Shown here in pieces: positions 5,188-11,947 of a DNA stretch of 13,340 bases (position 1 is the stretch's first letter; each line of letters begins with the position of its first letter). The position numbers were made by a program, and so were the translations under genes. Source of the DNA: Flavobacteriales bacterium UBA4474 (GTDB taxonomy: Bacteria; Bacteroidota; Bacteroidia; Flavobacteriales_D; Sanyastnellaceae); assembly GCA_002389295.1 (NCBI GenBank), contig DGOE01000144.1, forward strand, positions 1 through 13,340, written 5' to 3'. The notes below the pieces were generated by a model, which was not told the DNA's origin, ran no database searches, and worked only from the letters and a program-made list of their open reading frames with translations.

Positions 5188-7995
5188 ATGCAGCCCTGTA
5201 GAATCTTCATTGCGGTTTGGCTGGCACTGCGCTGTGCTGGGGCGCCAATACAGGCGCAGGTCACGCCGGATTCTTGGCAGGCGGAGGCCACCTTTTACGA
5301 AATCTTCGTGCGTTCCTTCAAGGACAGCGATGGGGACGGCATCGGAGATTTCCAGGGCATCCTCTCGCAACTTGATTACCTCAACGACGGCGATTCAACC
5401 ACGACCGATGACCTCGGCATCGGCGGCATTTGGTTGATGCCGATCAATCCTTCGCCTTCCTATCACGGCTATGACGTGACCGACTATTTCGGGGTGAACC
5501 CCGAATACGGGACAATGGCTGACTTTCAGGAATTGCTCGACGCGTGCCATGCGCGCGGCATTCGGGTCATCATGGATTTTGTGGGCAACCACAGTTCGAG
5601 TGCACACCCCCACTTCGCCGCTTCGTCTTCCGGGGCGTCAAACGCTTTTCGAGACTGGTATGTATGGTCGGATGTCGATCCCGGGGGAGACTGGCACGAC
5701 GGTGGAAGCGGATGGTATTACGGGCTCTTTTGGAGCGGCATGCCGGATTGGAACGTGCAGCACCAACCCGTCGTGGACCACCATTACGCGATCGTGGACC
5801 ATTGGCTGGCACTCGGGATTGATGGGTTTCGTTACGATGCGGTCAAACACCTCGTCAATGAAGGGGGGGTCTACGAAAACCACCCCGGCACTTTTGCCTA
5901 CCTCTCGGCCTTTCGGGACCACTACCTCTCGGTCAATCCAGAGGCCATCTGCGTAGGAGAGGCGTGGACCGGGTCCGATGTTATTGCCCAATACGGCCCG
6001 CCCCATCAGGACATGTGCTTCGAATTCGGCCTTTCCGGAGGCATCAGGGCCGCCCTGAACGCGGGTGAAGGCACGGCGTTCAGGCAGGCGCTGGACCAAG
6101 TGCTGGACGTCCACCAAACCGGAGCGTATGCGCCATTCTTGTCCAACCACGACCAGGACAGGATCATGAGTGTCCTCGGTGGCGATGCGGAAAAAGCCCA
6201 ACTGGCCGCGGCCGTATTGCTCACCCTGCCCGGTACACCCTTCGTGTATTACGGAGAGGAGATCGGCATGACGGGAGCCGGGTCACATCCCAACGTGCGG
6301 ACGCCCATGCAATGGGCAGCAGGTGCCCAGGCGGGATTCACCTCCGGAACCCCTTGGAGTGCGGCCCAGCCCGATGTGGATCTGGTCAATGTGGCCGCTC
6401 AGCAGGGCGACCCAGAGGCGTTGTTGGCCACCTACCGCGAGTTCATCCACCTGCGCAATGCTACGCCGGCATTGCAGCGCGGGAGCACCATCACCTGGGA
6501 CACCGACATGGCGGAGGCTGTGGCTTTGCTCCGCACGTTGGACGGGGAGCGCATATTGGTCGCGCACAACTTCAGCCAAGCCGCGCTGTCGGACCTGTCG
6601 GTGGTCCCTGTTGGCCTTTGCGCCGGCGAATACGGGGTGACCGACATCCGAACAGGAGCAGACCTGGGCACCGCGATGCTGACCCCGGAGCAGGGGTGGT
6701 CGCTGCCTCTGGCACTGGGACCTGGACAGACGGCCGTCTTGCAGTTGACCGGTGCAAATGAGGCGACGACATGCACAGTACCGGTGACATTGGGTGTGGA
6801 TGTGCAGCCGGTTTCGTCCAGCAGCATACAGTTGCCCCATGTGCGATACCGCATAGATGGGGGGGCTGAATTCGCCGTGCAAATGGAGATGACCGAAGTA
6901 GACAATTGGTGGGACGTGACCTTGGCCTTGCCAGAGGGGGCGGAACTCACATGGCGCTTCCAGTACGGACAGGATCCAGCGGCGGCTGAGACGGTGCCCC
7001 CGGATTGTGGCGCCGACTTCGGGTTGGGCCTGAACGAGCGGAGTGCCCAAGTAGGCAATGCGCCCATGTCGCTTGACCGCGTTTGCTTCGGCGCCTGCGC
7101 CCCTTGTTTTTACCCACCCCAACAGGTGGTGCTCAAGGTGGACCTCGGCGACCTGTCACCTCACCCTGATGGCGTGCACGTAGCGGGCAGTTTTCAAGGC
7201 TGGAACCCCTCAGCGACGGAGATGGCCACCACTGGAGATGGCGTGTATACCCACATCGTCACAGCTGAAGTGGGCGAGACCATCCTGTACAAATTCATCA
7301 ACGGCGCCGCTTGGGGAGGACTGGAGGAAATAGCCATAGCAGACTGTGGCGTGGCCAACGGCCTGGGTGGGTGGAACCGTTCGCTGACCATTCAGCCCGG
7401 ACAATGGGTGCCTGTGGTGTGTTTTGAGTCTTGCGCGCCTTGTGTTTCCCCTCCCGGTTACATCCTGTCGACCTATTCGGTGGACATGACATTTGAGACC
7501 GAGTCGTGGGATGGCCTCTTCCTCGAATGGAACCATCCGGACAGCGCCTTGGTGCCGATGGCATATGATGGCAACGGCTGGTGGACAGCCGTCACTTACC
7601 CCGTGGAAGGCAGCGTTGTGGAATACCGTTTTGTGAATGGCGACAATGCGGAGTCCTTGCCGGGGGGCTGTGAGGGCGCAGCAGAGGGTTGGCGCACCGA
7701 TCTCGTTGGCGCCATCAATGCCGATTTTAGCGTGCCGTGTTTCGGCGATTGTGCCGCCTGCTCATTCATGGGGGGCTGCACCTATGCCGCGTCCCCGAAT
7801 TATGACCCTGACGCTGTGTTTGACGATGGCTCCTGCGTCATCACTGGGGGGTGCGGCGAAGGCACCGTCTTAGGGCCCTTCGGCCTGTGCATCCCCGATG
7901 ACGGCTGCGCAGGTGACCTCGATGGAGACAACCTGGTCGGGGTTGGGGACATTTTGTTTGTGCTCAGCGCTTTTGGTTCAGGCTGCCCGCCTTGA
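5188..7995 (+). CDS. Secreted GH13 alpha-amylase with three starch-binding-like domains and EF-hand-like tail
   Basis: I place the start at 5188: it gives a good signal peptide (1-24, ending IQAQ) and clears the divergent gene; the open frame extends upstream to 4936 but would overlap that gene by 168 nt. The product has 935 residues. The GH13 barrel spans about 28-460, with region I DFVGNHSS (130-137), region II GIDGFRYDAVKH (210-221, nucleophile D217), region III VGEAW (256-260, acid/base E258) and region IV FLSNHDQDRI (317-326, D322). The opening FYEIFVRSFKDSDGDGIGDF is typical of alpha-amylase/oligo-glucosidase subfamilies. A beta-sandwich domain C follows to about 525. Then come three tandem domains of about 110 residues (529-640, 641-752, 753-858), each ending CFxxCAxC. 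The middle one (VHVAGSFQGWNP...YKFINGAAWG) resembles the starch-binding/CBM-type E-set domains common in Bacteroidota. The end has a Cys-bounded NYDPDAVFDDGSC segment and one EF-hand-like loop (D910, D912, D914, D921). No T9SS domain is seen. It probably degrades starch or glycogen outside the cell. Confidence 0.93.
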   Translation: MQPCRIFIAVWLALRCAGAPIQAQVTPDSWQAEATFYEIFVRSFKDSDGDGIGDFQGILSQLDYLNDGDSTTTDDLGIGGIWLMPINPSPSYHGYDVTDYFGVNPEYGTMADFQELLDACHARGIRVIMDFVGNHSSSAHPHFAASSSGASNAFRDWYVWSDVDPGGDWHDGGSGWYYGLFWSGMPDWNVQHQPVVDHHYAIVDHWLALGIDGFRYDAVKHLVNEGGVYENHPGTFAYLSAFRDHYLSVNPEAICVGEAWTGSDVIAQYGPPHQDMCFEFGLSGGIRAALNAGEGTAFRQALDQVLDVHQTGAYAPFLSNHDQDRIMSVLGGDAEKAQLAAAVLLTLPGTPFVYYGEEIGMTGAGSHPNVRTPMQWAAGAQAGFTSGTPWSAAQPDVDLVNVAAQQGDPEALLATYREFIHLRNATPALQRGSTITWDTDMAEAVALLRTLDGERILVAHNFSQAALSDLSVVPVGLCAGEYGVTDIRTGADLGTAMLTPEQGWSLPLALGPGQTAVLQLTGANEATTCTVPVTLGVDVQPVSSSSIQLPHVRYRIDGGAEFAVQMEMTEVDNWWDVTLALPEGAELTWRFQYGQDPAAAETVPPDCGADFGLGLNERSAQVGNAPMSLDRVCFGACAPCFYPPQQVVLKVDLGDLSPHPDGVHVAGSFQGWNPSATEMATTGDGVYTHIVTAEVGETILYKFINGAAWGGLEEIAIADCGVANGLGGWNRSLTIQPGQWVPVVCFESCAPCVSPPGYILSTYSVDMTFETESWDGLFLEWNHPDSALVPMAYDGNGWWTAVTYPVEGSVVEYRFVNGDNAESLPGGCEGAAEGWRTDLVGAINADFSVPCFGDCAACSFMGGCTYAASPNYDPDAVFDDGSCVITGGCGEGTVLGPFGLCIPDDGCAGDLDGDNLVGVGDILFVLSAFGSGCPP
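6772..7761 (+). repeat. Three tandem starch-binding-like domains with a Cys tetrad each
   Basis: Within the amylase, three diverged domain copies of 112, 112 and 106 residues carry the same four cysteines: C607/C633/C637/C640, C720/C745/C749/C752 and C828/C851/C855/C858. Each copy closes with CFxxCAxC (CFGACAPC, CFESCAPC, CFGDCAAC). The similarity is at protein level; the DNA copies are too diverged to recombine readily. In an exported protein the cysteines probably form disulfides. Confidence 0.7.
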
Positions 7996-8008
7996 TGGCG
8001 CGTGGCGG

Positions 8009-8016
8009 TATTTTCG
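8009..8016 (+). promoter_or_regulatory. Possible -7 element before the OB-fold gene
   Basis: TATTTTCG matches TAnnTTTG in seven of eight positions and lies 12 nt before the ATG at 8029, inside the 33-nt gap after the amylase stop. It could give the OB-fold gene its own transcript in addition to read-through from the amylase gene. Confidence 0.3.
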
Positions 8017-8028
8017 TTTCTTTAGTCC

Positions 8029-8964
8029 ATGATGTACTCATGGAGTCGGGCCGGAATGGCCTTGTTTTTGGCGTGGATGTGCGCAGCTGTTGCCAGTGGC
8101 CAGGCCACCCTCACCTGCGCTGAAGTCCAGGGACAAGTCGAGGTCAGCCCTTACGAGGGTCAGGAGGTGACCATATCCGGCAAGGTCACTGAATATTTTG
8201 GAGATGTTTGGTACATGCAGGATGACTACGGGGCTTGGAACGGTCTCTTGTGTGTGGGCCCCAATGTGATCATTGAACCCAACCCGCCATGGTGGGATGC
8301 CCCCCGCCAACCCGAGGTAGGCGATGTTTTGGAGTTGACAGGAACCATTGTTGAAAGCCAAGGCAACACCCAAATGATGGACATCACGAACTTCGTGTTC
8401 ATCGACTTTTGGAACGCAACGGCAGCGGGCACAGGGGTGACCGTTGCCGAAATGATGGACGAGAGTTTGGAAGGCACCCGAGCGAGACTCGACCCGGTCA
8501 CAGTCATGACCGCACCTGATGAAAACGGCATTTGGACCGTATCTGATGCCACAGGAACCGCCACCATCATTGGGGTCGATACCGATGACCCCGGCAACAA
8601 CGAAGACGCTGACGGTCCTACCCCTGGAGACGTTTACCGGGTCTACGGTGCGGTGCGTCAAATTGGAGAGGACTACGTGCTGGACCTCGGCGACATCGAT
8701 ACGCTTTCCCTTGTGGTCGGATTAATGGAAATGCCGGAGGTGGAAGTCACCATCGCGCCCAACCCCGCTGGTCAAAAAACGCGCATCCGCGGACTGCAAT
8801 CCAGCTGCCAGTGGCAGCTCATCGATGCGATGGGACGTCCGGTGCGCTCAGGCCTGGCCCAAGGAGACTTTGACCTCTCGCTCGAAGGCGTGGCGCCTGG
8901 CCGTTATGTCTTTCAAGCCGATGGCGCCAAAGAGCGCGTCCGCCTCCCGCTCGTGATCCATTAA
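8029..8964 (+). CDS. Secreted protein with two OB-fold-like domains and T9SS sorting domain
   Basis: The product has 311 residues (310 if the second ATG at 8032 is used). A signal peptide covers about 1-25, cleaved near VASGQA. Residues 41-125 look like an OB-fold: EGQEVTISGKVTEYFGDVWYMQD followed by VGDVLELTGTIVESQGNTQM. Residues about 148-228 repeat the pattern: EGTRARLDPVTVMT, GIWTVSDATGTATI, GDVYRVYGAVRQIGEDYVLDL. The end (237-311), starting VEVTIAPNPAGQ and continuing WQLIDAMGRPVRSG to GRYVF and a basic tail, is a standard T9SS type A sorting domain. The protein should therefore be exported and surface-attached or released. OB-folds bind nucleic acid, sugars or metal-linked ligands in different families; nothing seen here decides which. 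It follows the amylase by 33 nt on the same strand, so co-expression is likely. Its 3' end faces the M1 peptidase gene across 23 nt. Confidence 0.8.
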   Translation: MMYSWSRAGMALFLAWMCAAVASGQATLTCAEVQGQVEVSPYEGQEVTISGKVTEYFGDVWYMQDDYGAWNGLLCVGPNVIIEPNPPWWDAPRQPEVGDVLELTGTIVESQGNTQMMDITNFVFIDFWNATAAGTGVTVAEMMDESLEGTRARLDPVTVMTAPDENGIWTVSDATGTATIIGVDTDDPGNNEDADGPTPGDVYRVYGAVRQIGEDYVLDLGDIDTLSLVVGLMEMPEVEVTIAPNPAGQKTRIRGLQSSCQWQLIDAMGRPVRSGLAQGDFDLSLEGVAPGRYVFQADGAKERVRLPLVIH

Positions 8965-8970
8965 AGGGCA

Positions 8971-8980
8971 CTGGCGCCAG
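8971..8980. repeat. Perfect 10-bp palindrome between convergent genes
   Basis: CTGGCGCCAG fills nearly half of the 23-nt gap between two convergent stop codons. It has no loop and no flanking T-run, so it is a poor intrinsic terminator; it could still help both transcripts end or be chance in GC-rich DNA. Confidence 0.3.
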
Positions 8981-8987
8981 CCGGAAC

Positions 8988-11342
8988 TCAGTCGTCGAGG
9001 GACTCGATGTAGTCCTGGTTTTCGATGGCCCGCTGCATGGGGTTGCCTGCATCCCGGCCATAGCCCCTTGTGGTATCGTTGAAGAGGCCGATCCGCTGGG
9101 GACGGACGTTGCGCGGCCAGGCATTGTTGGAGAGGTCGGTGTCTGCCGTTTCGAGGTAGGGGTCGAGGGTGATGGACACGGCCTCTTTCGGGGTGACGAA
9201 CACCTTGGTGACCTCTTTTGCGCCCTTGCGCCAGATTTCCACGGGCACACGGCGCACATCCGTGGTACCATCCTCGTAGGTGAAGCCAACGATGACCGGC
9301 ATGACCAGCCCACCGAGATTGCCAAAGGTCAGTTGGTAGAAATGCTGGCCATCGGACAACATTTTCAGCTCTTCCTCATCCAGTTGCGCCACGTAATCGC
9401 GGTACTCCTGACGCTCGATTTCCATCACGGCATAGGGGTCCACTGTGGTGTAGTGGTCGTTCAGCTCGGGGCGGGCTTCAAGGCGGCTTTCAGGGATGTA
9501 CTCCACATCCCGCACGCGCGAAATGTCCGTCGGCTCAGCGTCTGACTCGGCCTTGGCCAGCGGCTTTTCCACGTCGGGGTCACCGCTCGAAATCTGGAAC
9601 CACTGAATGTCTTCCAAGGACAGGTCCACATGGTCGTTGGTGTAGAACCAGCCGCGCCAAAACCAGTCCAAATCGACGCTCGAGGCATCTTCCATGGTGC
9701 GGAAGAGGTCGCCAGGGGTGGGGCGCTTGAAGGCCCAGCGGCGGCCGTATTCCTTGAAGGCGTAATCAAAGAGCTCACGCCCCATCACCGTTTCCCTCAA
9801 AATATTCAGCGCAGTGGCGGGCTTGCCGTAGGCATTGGGACCAAACTGGAAGATGCTCTCGGAGTTGGTCATGATGGGAGAGATGCGCGCGGGGTCGCCT
9901 CCCATGTAATTGGTGATGTCCCGGGCCGGTCCGCGGCGCGTGGGGTAATTCCGGTCAAACTCCTTTTCGGCCAAGTACTGGACAAACGTATTGAGGCCCT
10001 CATCCATCCAGGTCCATTGCCGCTCATCGGAGTTGATGATCATCGGATAGAAATTGTGGCCCACCTCGTGGATGATCACCGAGATCATGCCGTGCTTGGT
10101 GCGGGCGCTGTATGTCCCGTCGGGCTCTGGGCGACCGCCATTGAAGCAGATCATAGGGTACTCCATGCCGATCCACTTGGTGTGGACGCTGATGGCGACG
10201 GGGTAGGGGTACTCGCAAGCAAATTCCGAATAGGTCTCCAGCGTTTGGGCGACGGCCTCCGTGCTGTATTGCTCCCACAAGGGGTTGCCCTCCTTGGGGT
10301 AAAAGCTCATGGCGAGCGGTGTGTTGTTCTCCAGGGGCACCGCCATGGCATCCCAAATGAACTTGCGGCTGGACGCAAAGGCGAAGTCGCGCACGTTGTC
10401 GGCTTTGAAACGCCAGGTCTTGAGGCTTTTCTCCTTGGTTTTTTCGTTTTCGCGCGCCTCCTCTTCGGTGACGATGAGCACAGGGCGGTCGGACGTTCTG
10501 GCGGTTTCCAGACGTGAGCGCTGGGCGGATGTCAAGACCTCCTTGGGGTTTTGCAGCACGCCCGTCGATGCGACCACGTGGTCACCCGGTACCGTGATGC
10601 TCACATCGTAATCGCCGAATTCCAAGGTGAACTCACCGCTGCCCAAGAACTGCTTGTTTTGCCACCCCATGCGGTCATAGTAGGCGCAGAGTCGGGGGAA
10701 AAATTGGGCGATGGTGTAGAGGTAGTTGTCCTCATCTTCAAAGTACTCGTAGCCGCTGCGGCCGCCTATGGCGAGGCGGTCGTTGATGTTGTACCACCAG
10801 TCGATCTGAAAGGTGAATTTGCCCCCTGAAGCCAAAGGCTTGGGCAAGTCCACGCGCATCATGGTTTGGTTGATGGTGTGCGACAGGGCCTTGCCTCCCG
10901 CATCTTTGACCGCCTCGATTTTGAAGCCGCCATCAAAGTCTGGCTCGAGTTGGGACACCCGGTCAAAAGACATCCGCTCCTCCATGAATCCCTCCTTGAT
11001 CATGTGGCTGTCCGAATCGAGGTCCCGCACATTTTGATCCAACTGAATCCACAGGTAACGCAGCTCGTCGGGGCTGTTGTTGATGTAGGTGATGGTCTCC
11101 TTTCCATCGATGCGCTGAGCGGCATCGTCCAGGCGGAGGTCCATGACGTAGTCCACCTGCTGTTGCCAGTAGGCATGGCCGGGAGCACCGCTCGCCGTGC
11201 GCACGCTGTTTGGTGTGGGCAATACGTCGTAGAGCTGACGGAAGGGGTTGTCGTTGGTGTTGCCTTCTAGCTGGGATTGTCCTTCGGAAGAAACAAAGAC
11301 CAGCAGAGAGAGAACTGAAGCAAAACGAATGCAGCGCTGCAT
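8988..11342 (-). CDS. Secreted M1-family zinc metallopeptidase (aminopeptidase-like)
   Basis: The product has 784 residues with a signal peptide at about 1-24 (hydrophobic stretch 8-18, cleavage near GQSQ). The zinc site is HEVGH (425-429) followed by 18 residues and E448 (WTWMDEGLN), the HExxH-x18-E signature of M1 gluzincins. Upstream, GMEYPMICFNGG (392-403) takes the place of the GxMEN substrate motif, as in the M1 branch common in Bacteroidota. Y505 in FGPNAYGKPATALNILRE is the probable transition-state Tyr. Residues about 60-270 form the N-terminal beta-domain (VDYVMDLRLDDAAQRIDGKE, LRYLWIQLDQN). A charged C-terminal region (about 590-784) ends without a T9SS domain, so the enzyme is probably periplasmic or released. 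It should remove N-terminal residues from peptides. The start at 11342 is the only upstream ATG giving a signal peptide. It diverges from the small His-rich gene across 90 bp. A charged insert at 293-307 (EEEARENEKTKEK) is likely a surface loop. Confidence 0.93.
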   Translation of the reverse strand: MQRCIRFASVLSLLVFVSSEGQSQLEGNTNDNPFRQLYDVLPTPNSVRTASGAPGHAYWQQQVDYVMDLRLDDAAQRIDGKETITYINNSPDELRYLWIQLDQNVRDLDSDSHMIKEGFMEERMSFDRVSQLEPDFDGGFKIEAVKDAGGKALSHTINQTMMRVDLPKPLASGGKFTFQIDWWYNINDRLAIGGRSGYEYFEDEDNYLYTIAQFFPRLCAYYDRMGWQNKQFLGSGEFTLEFGDYDVSITVPGDHVVASTGVLQNPKEVLTSAQRSRLETARTSDRPVLIVTEEEARENEKTKEKSLKTWRFKADNVRDFAFASSRKFIWDAMAVPLENNTPLAMSFYPKEGNPLWEQYSTEAVAQTLETYSEFACEYPYPVAISVHTKWIGMEYPMICFNGGRPEPDGTYSARTKHGMISVIIHEVGHNFYPMIINSDERQWTWMDEGLNTFVQYLAEKEFDRNYPTRRGPARDITNYMGGDPARISPIMTNSESIFQFGPNAYGKPATALNILRETVMGRELFDYAFKEYGRRWAFKRPTPGDLFRTMEDASSVDLDWFWRGWFYTNDHVDLSLEDIQWFQISSGDPDVEKPLAKAESDAEPTDISRVRDVEYIPESRLEARPELNDHYTTVDPYAVMEIERQEYRDYVAQLDEEELKMLSDGQHFYQLTFGNLGGLVMPVIVGFTYEDGTTDVRRVPVEIWRKGAKEVTKVFVTPKEAVSITLDPYLETADTDLSNNAWPRNVRPQRIGLFNDTTRGYGRDAGNPMQRAIENQDYIESLDD

Positions 11343-11369
11343 GATGGGGTATTCGGTTCAAATAGGTTT

Positions 11370-11385
11370 GGGCCAAGAAAGGCCC
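11370..11385. repeat. Small inverted repeat in the divergent gap
   Basis: GGGCC-AAGAAA-GGCCC forms a perfect five-base stem with a six-base loop, 27 bp upstream of the M1 peptidase start. There is no T-run on either strand. It could be an operator or a 5' leader hairpin for the peptidase gene; the evidence is only the symmetry. Confidence 0.25.
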
Positions 11386-11420
11386 ACGTGCTTCTCGCAA
11401 TTTACAACTGAGGCGTGATG

Positions 11421-11428
11421 TAGTTTCG
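11421..11428 (+). promoter_or_regulatory. Possible -7 element before the His-rich secreted protein gene
   Basis: TAGTTTCG matches TAnnTTTG in seven of eight positions and ends four bases before the ATG at 11433. The arrangement (TAGTTTCGCCCGATG) closely resembles that before the PqqB-like gene (TATTTTGCGCCCATG), which would again imply a nearly leaderless transcript. Confidence 0.3.
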
Positions 11429-11432
11429 CCCG

Positions 11433-11939
11433 ATGATGGTAAGACAGATTTCTCGGGCGTTTTGTTTGGCGATGCTGTGTTGTTCAAGTCTGATAGTTCC
11501 TGCCGCAATGGGCAGTACAGGCAATTTTGGAGGGGCAGTGCATCCCGATCACGGCGCCCCATTTTTGGAGCAGTTGTCCGGGCAGTGGATCGTCTGGAGC
11601 GCGTCCGATGAGGAGCAGAAGCGGCTGCGGTTTTATGAAGATGGCAGGTTTGGGTTCAAGATCGAAGATCAATGGACCGCAGGGAGTTATGTGATCCTCA
11701 GAACCGACGAGCGGCAGAAGGGGGTCTTGCGGCTCGAGTACTATGTGGATGGCAACCTGCATCTGCAGGAGATCCGGTGTGAAATCTATTTCACCGAAGG
11801 AGAAGATCACGCCCATGGCACCGAAGGCGATGGGGCAGCGGCCGGGGAAGCCCATCACCACGAGTACCTCAAGGTCGAAGTCCTGCCCGCGGCGGAGCAG
11901 CGGCTCGATTTGGCGGGGGACTTCTTACATCAACACTGA
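11433..11939 (+). CDS. Small secreted protein, lipocalin-like pattern, His-rich near the C-terminus
   Basis: I do not recognise the family. The product has 168 residues (167 from the second ATG at 11436). A signal peptide covers about 1-27 (hydrophobic 9-25, small residues PAAMG before cleavage). The mature part opens with LEQLSGQWIVWS (45-56), then RLRFYEDGRFGFKI (64-77), WTAGSYVIL (81-89) and GVLRLEYYVDGNLHLQEIR (97-115). This alternation of short strands and turns after LSGxW resembles lipocalin-like small beta-barrels of Bacteroidota. Residues 124-143 (EDHAHGTEGDGAAAGEAHHH) carry five His among acidic residues, suggesting metal binding, followed by a last strand YLKVEVLPA. The protein ends HQH. 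It diverges from the M1 peptidase and converges on the flippase gene with an 8-nt gap. That the ORF is real is supported by the signal peptide, the tight packing and the lack of a better ORF. Confidence 0.7.
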   Translation: MMVRQISRAFCLAMLCCSSLIVPAAMGSTGNFGGAVHPDHGAPFLEQLSGQWIVWSASDEEQKRLRFYEDGRFGFKIEDQWTAGSYVILRTDERQKGVLRLEYYVDGNLHLQEIRCEIYFTEGEDHAHGTEGDGAAAGEAHHHEYLKVEVLPAAEQRLDLAGDFLHQH

Positions 11940-11947
11940 CCCAAGAT

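Noticed and set aside
5863..5869. G7 run in the amylase (and a C7 run near 12759-12765 in the flippase) as phase-variation tracts
   Set aside because: Seven bases is short for contingency loci, both encode ordinary Gly-containing turns in the right frame, and both genes are intact.
6283..7122. Minus-strand 279-codon open frame inside the amylase
   Set aside because: Antisense to conserved coding sequence, Arg/His-rich translation without domain features; a shadow frame.
7987..8020. CCGCC...GGCGG with following T-rich stretch as a terminator after the amylase
   Set aside because: The stem is only five bases with a 12-base loop, overlaps the stop codon and is followed by an interrupted T stretch; too weak to call.
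9630..10517. Plus-strand 295-codon open frame inside the M1 peptidase
   Set aside because: Opposite the zinc-site region of a well-supported gene; its translation shows no family motif.
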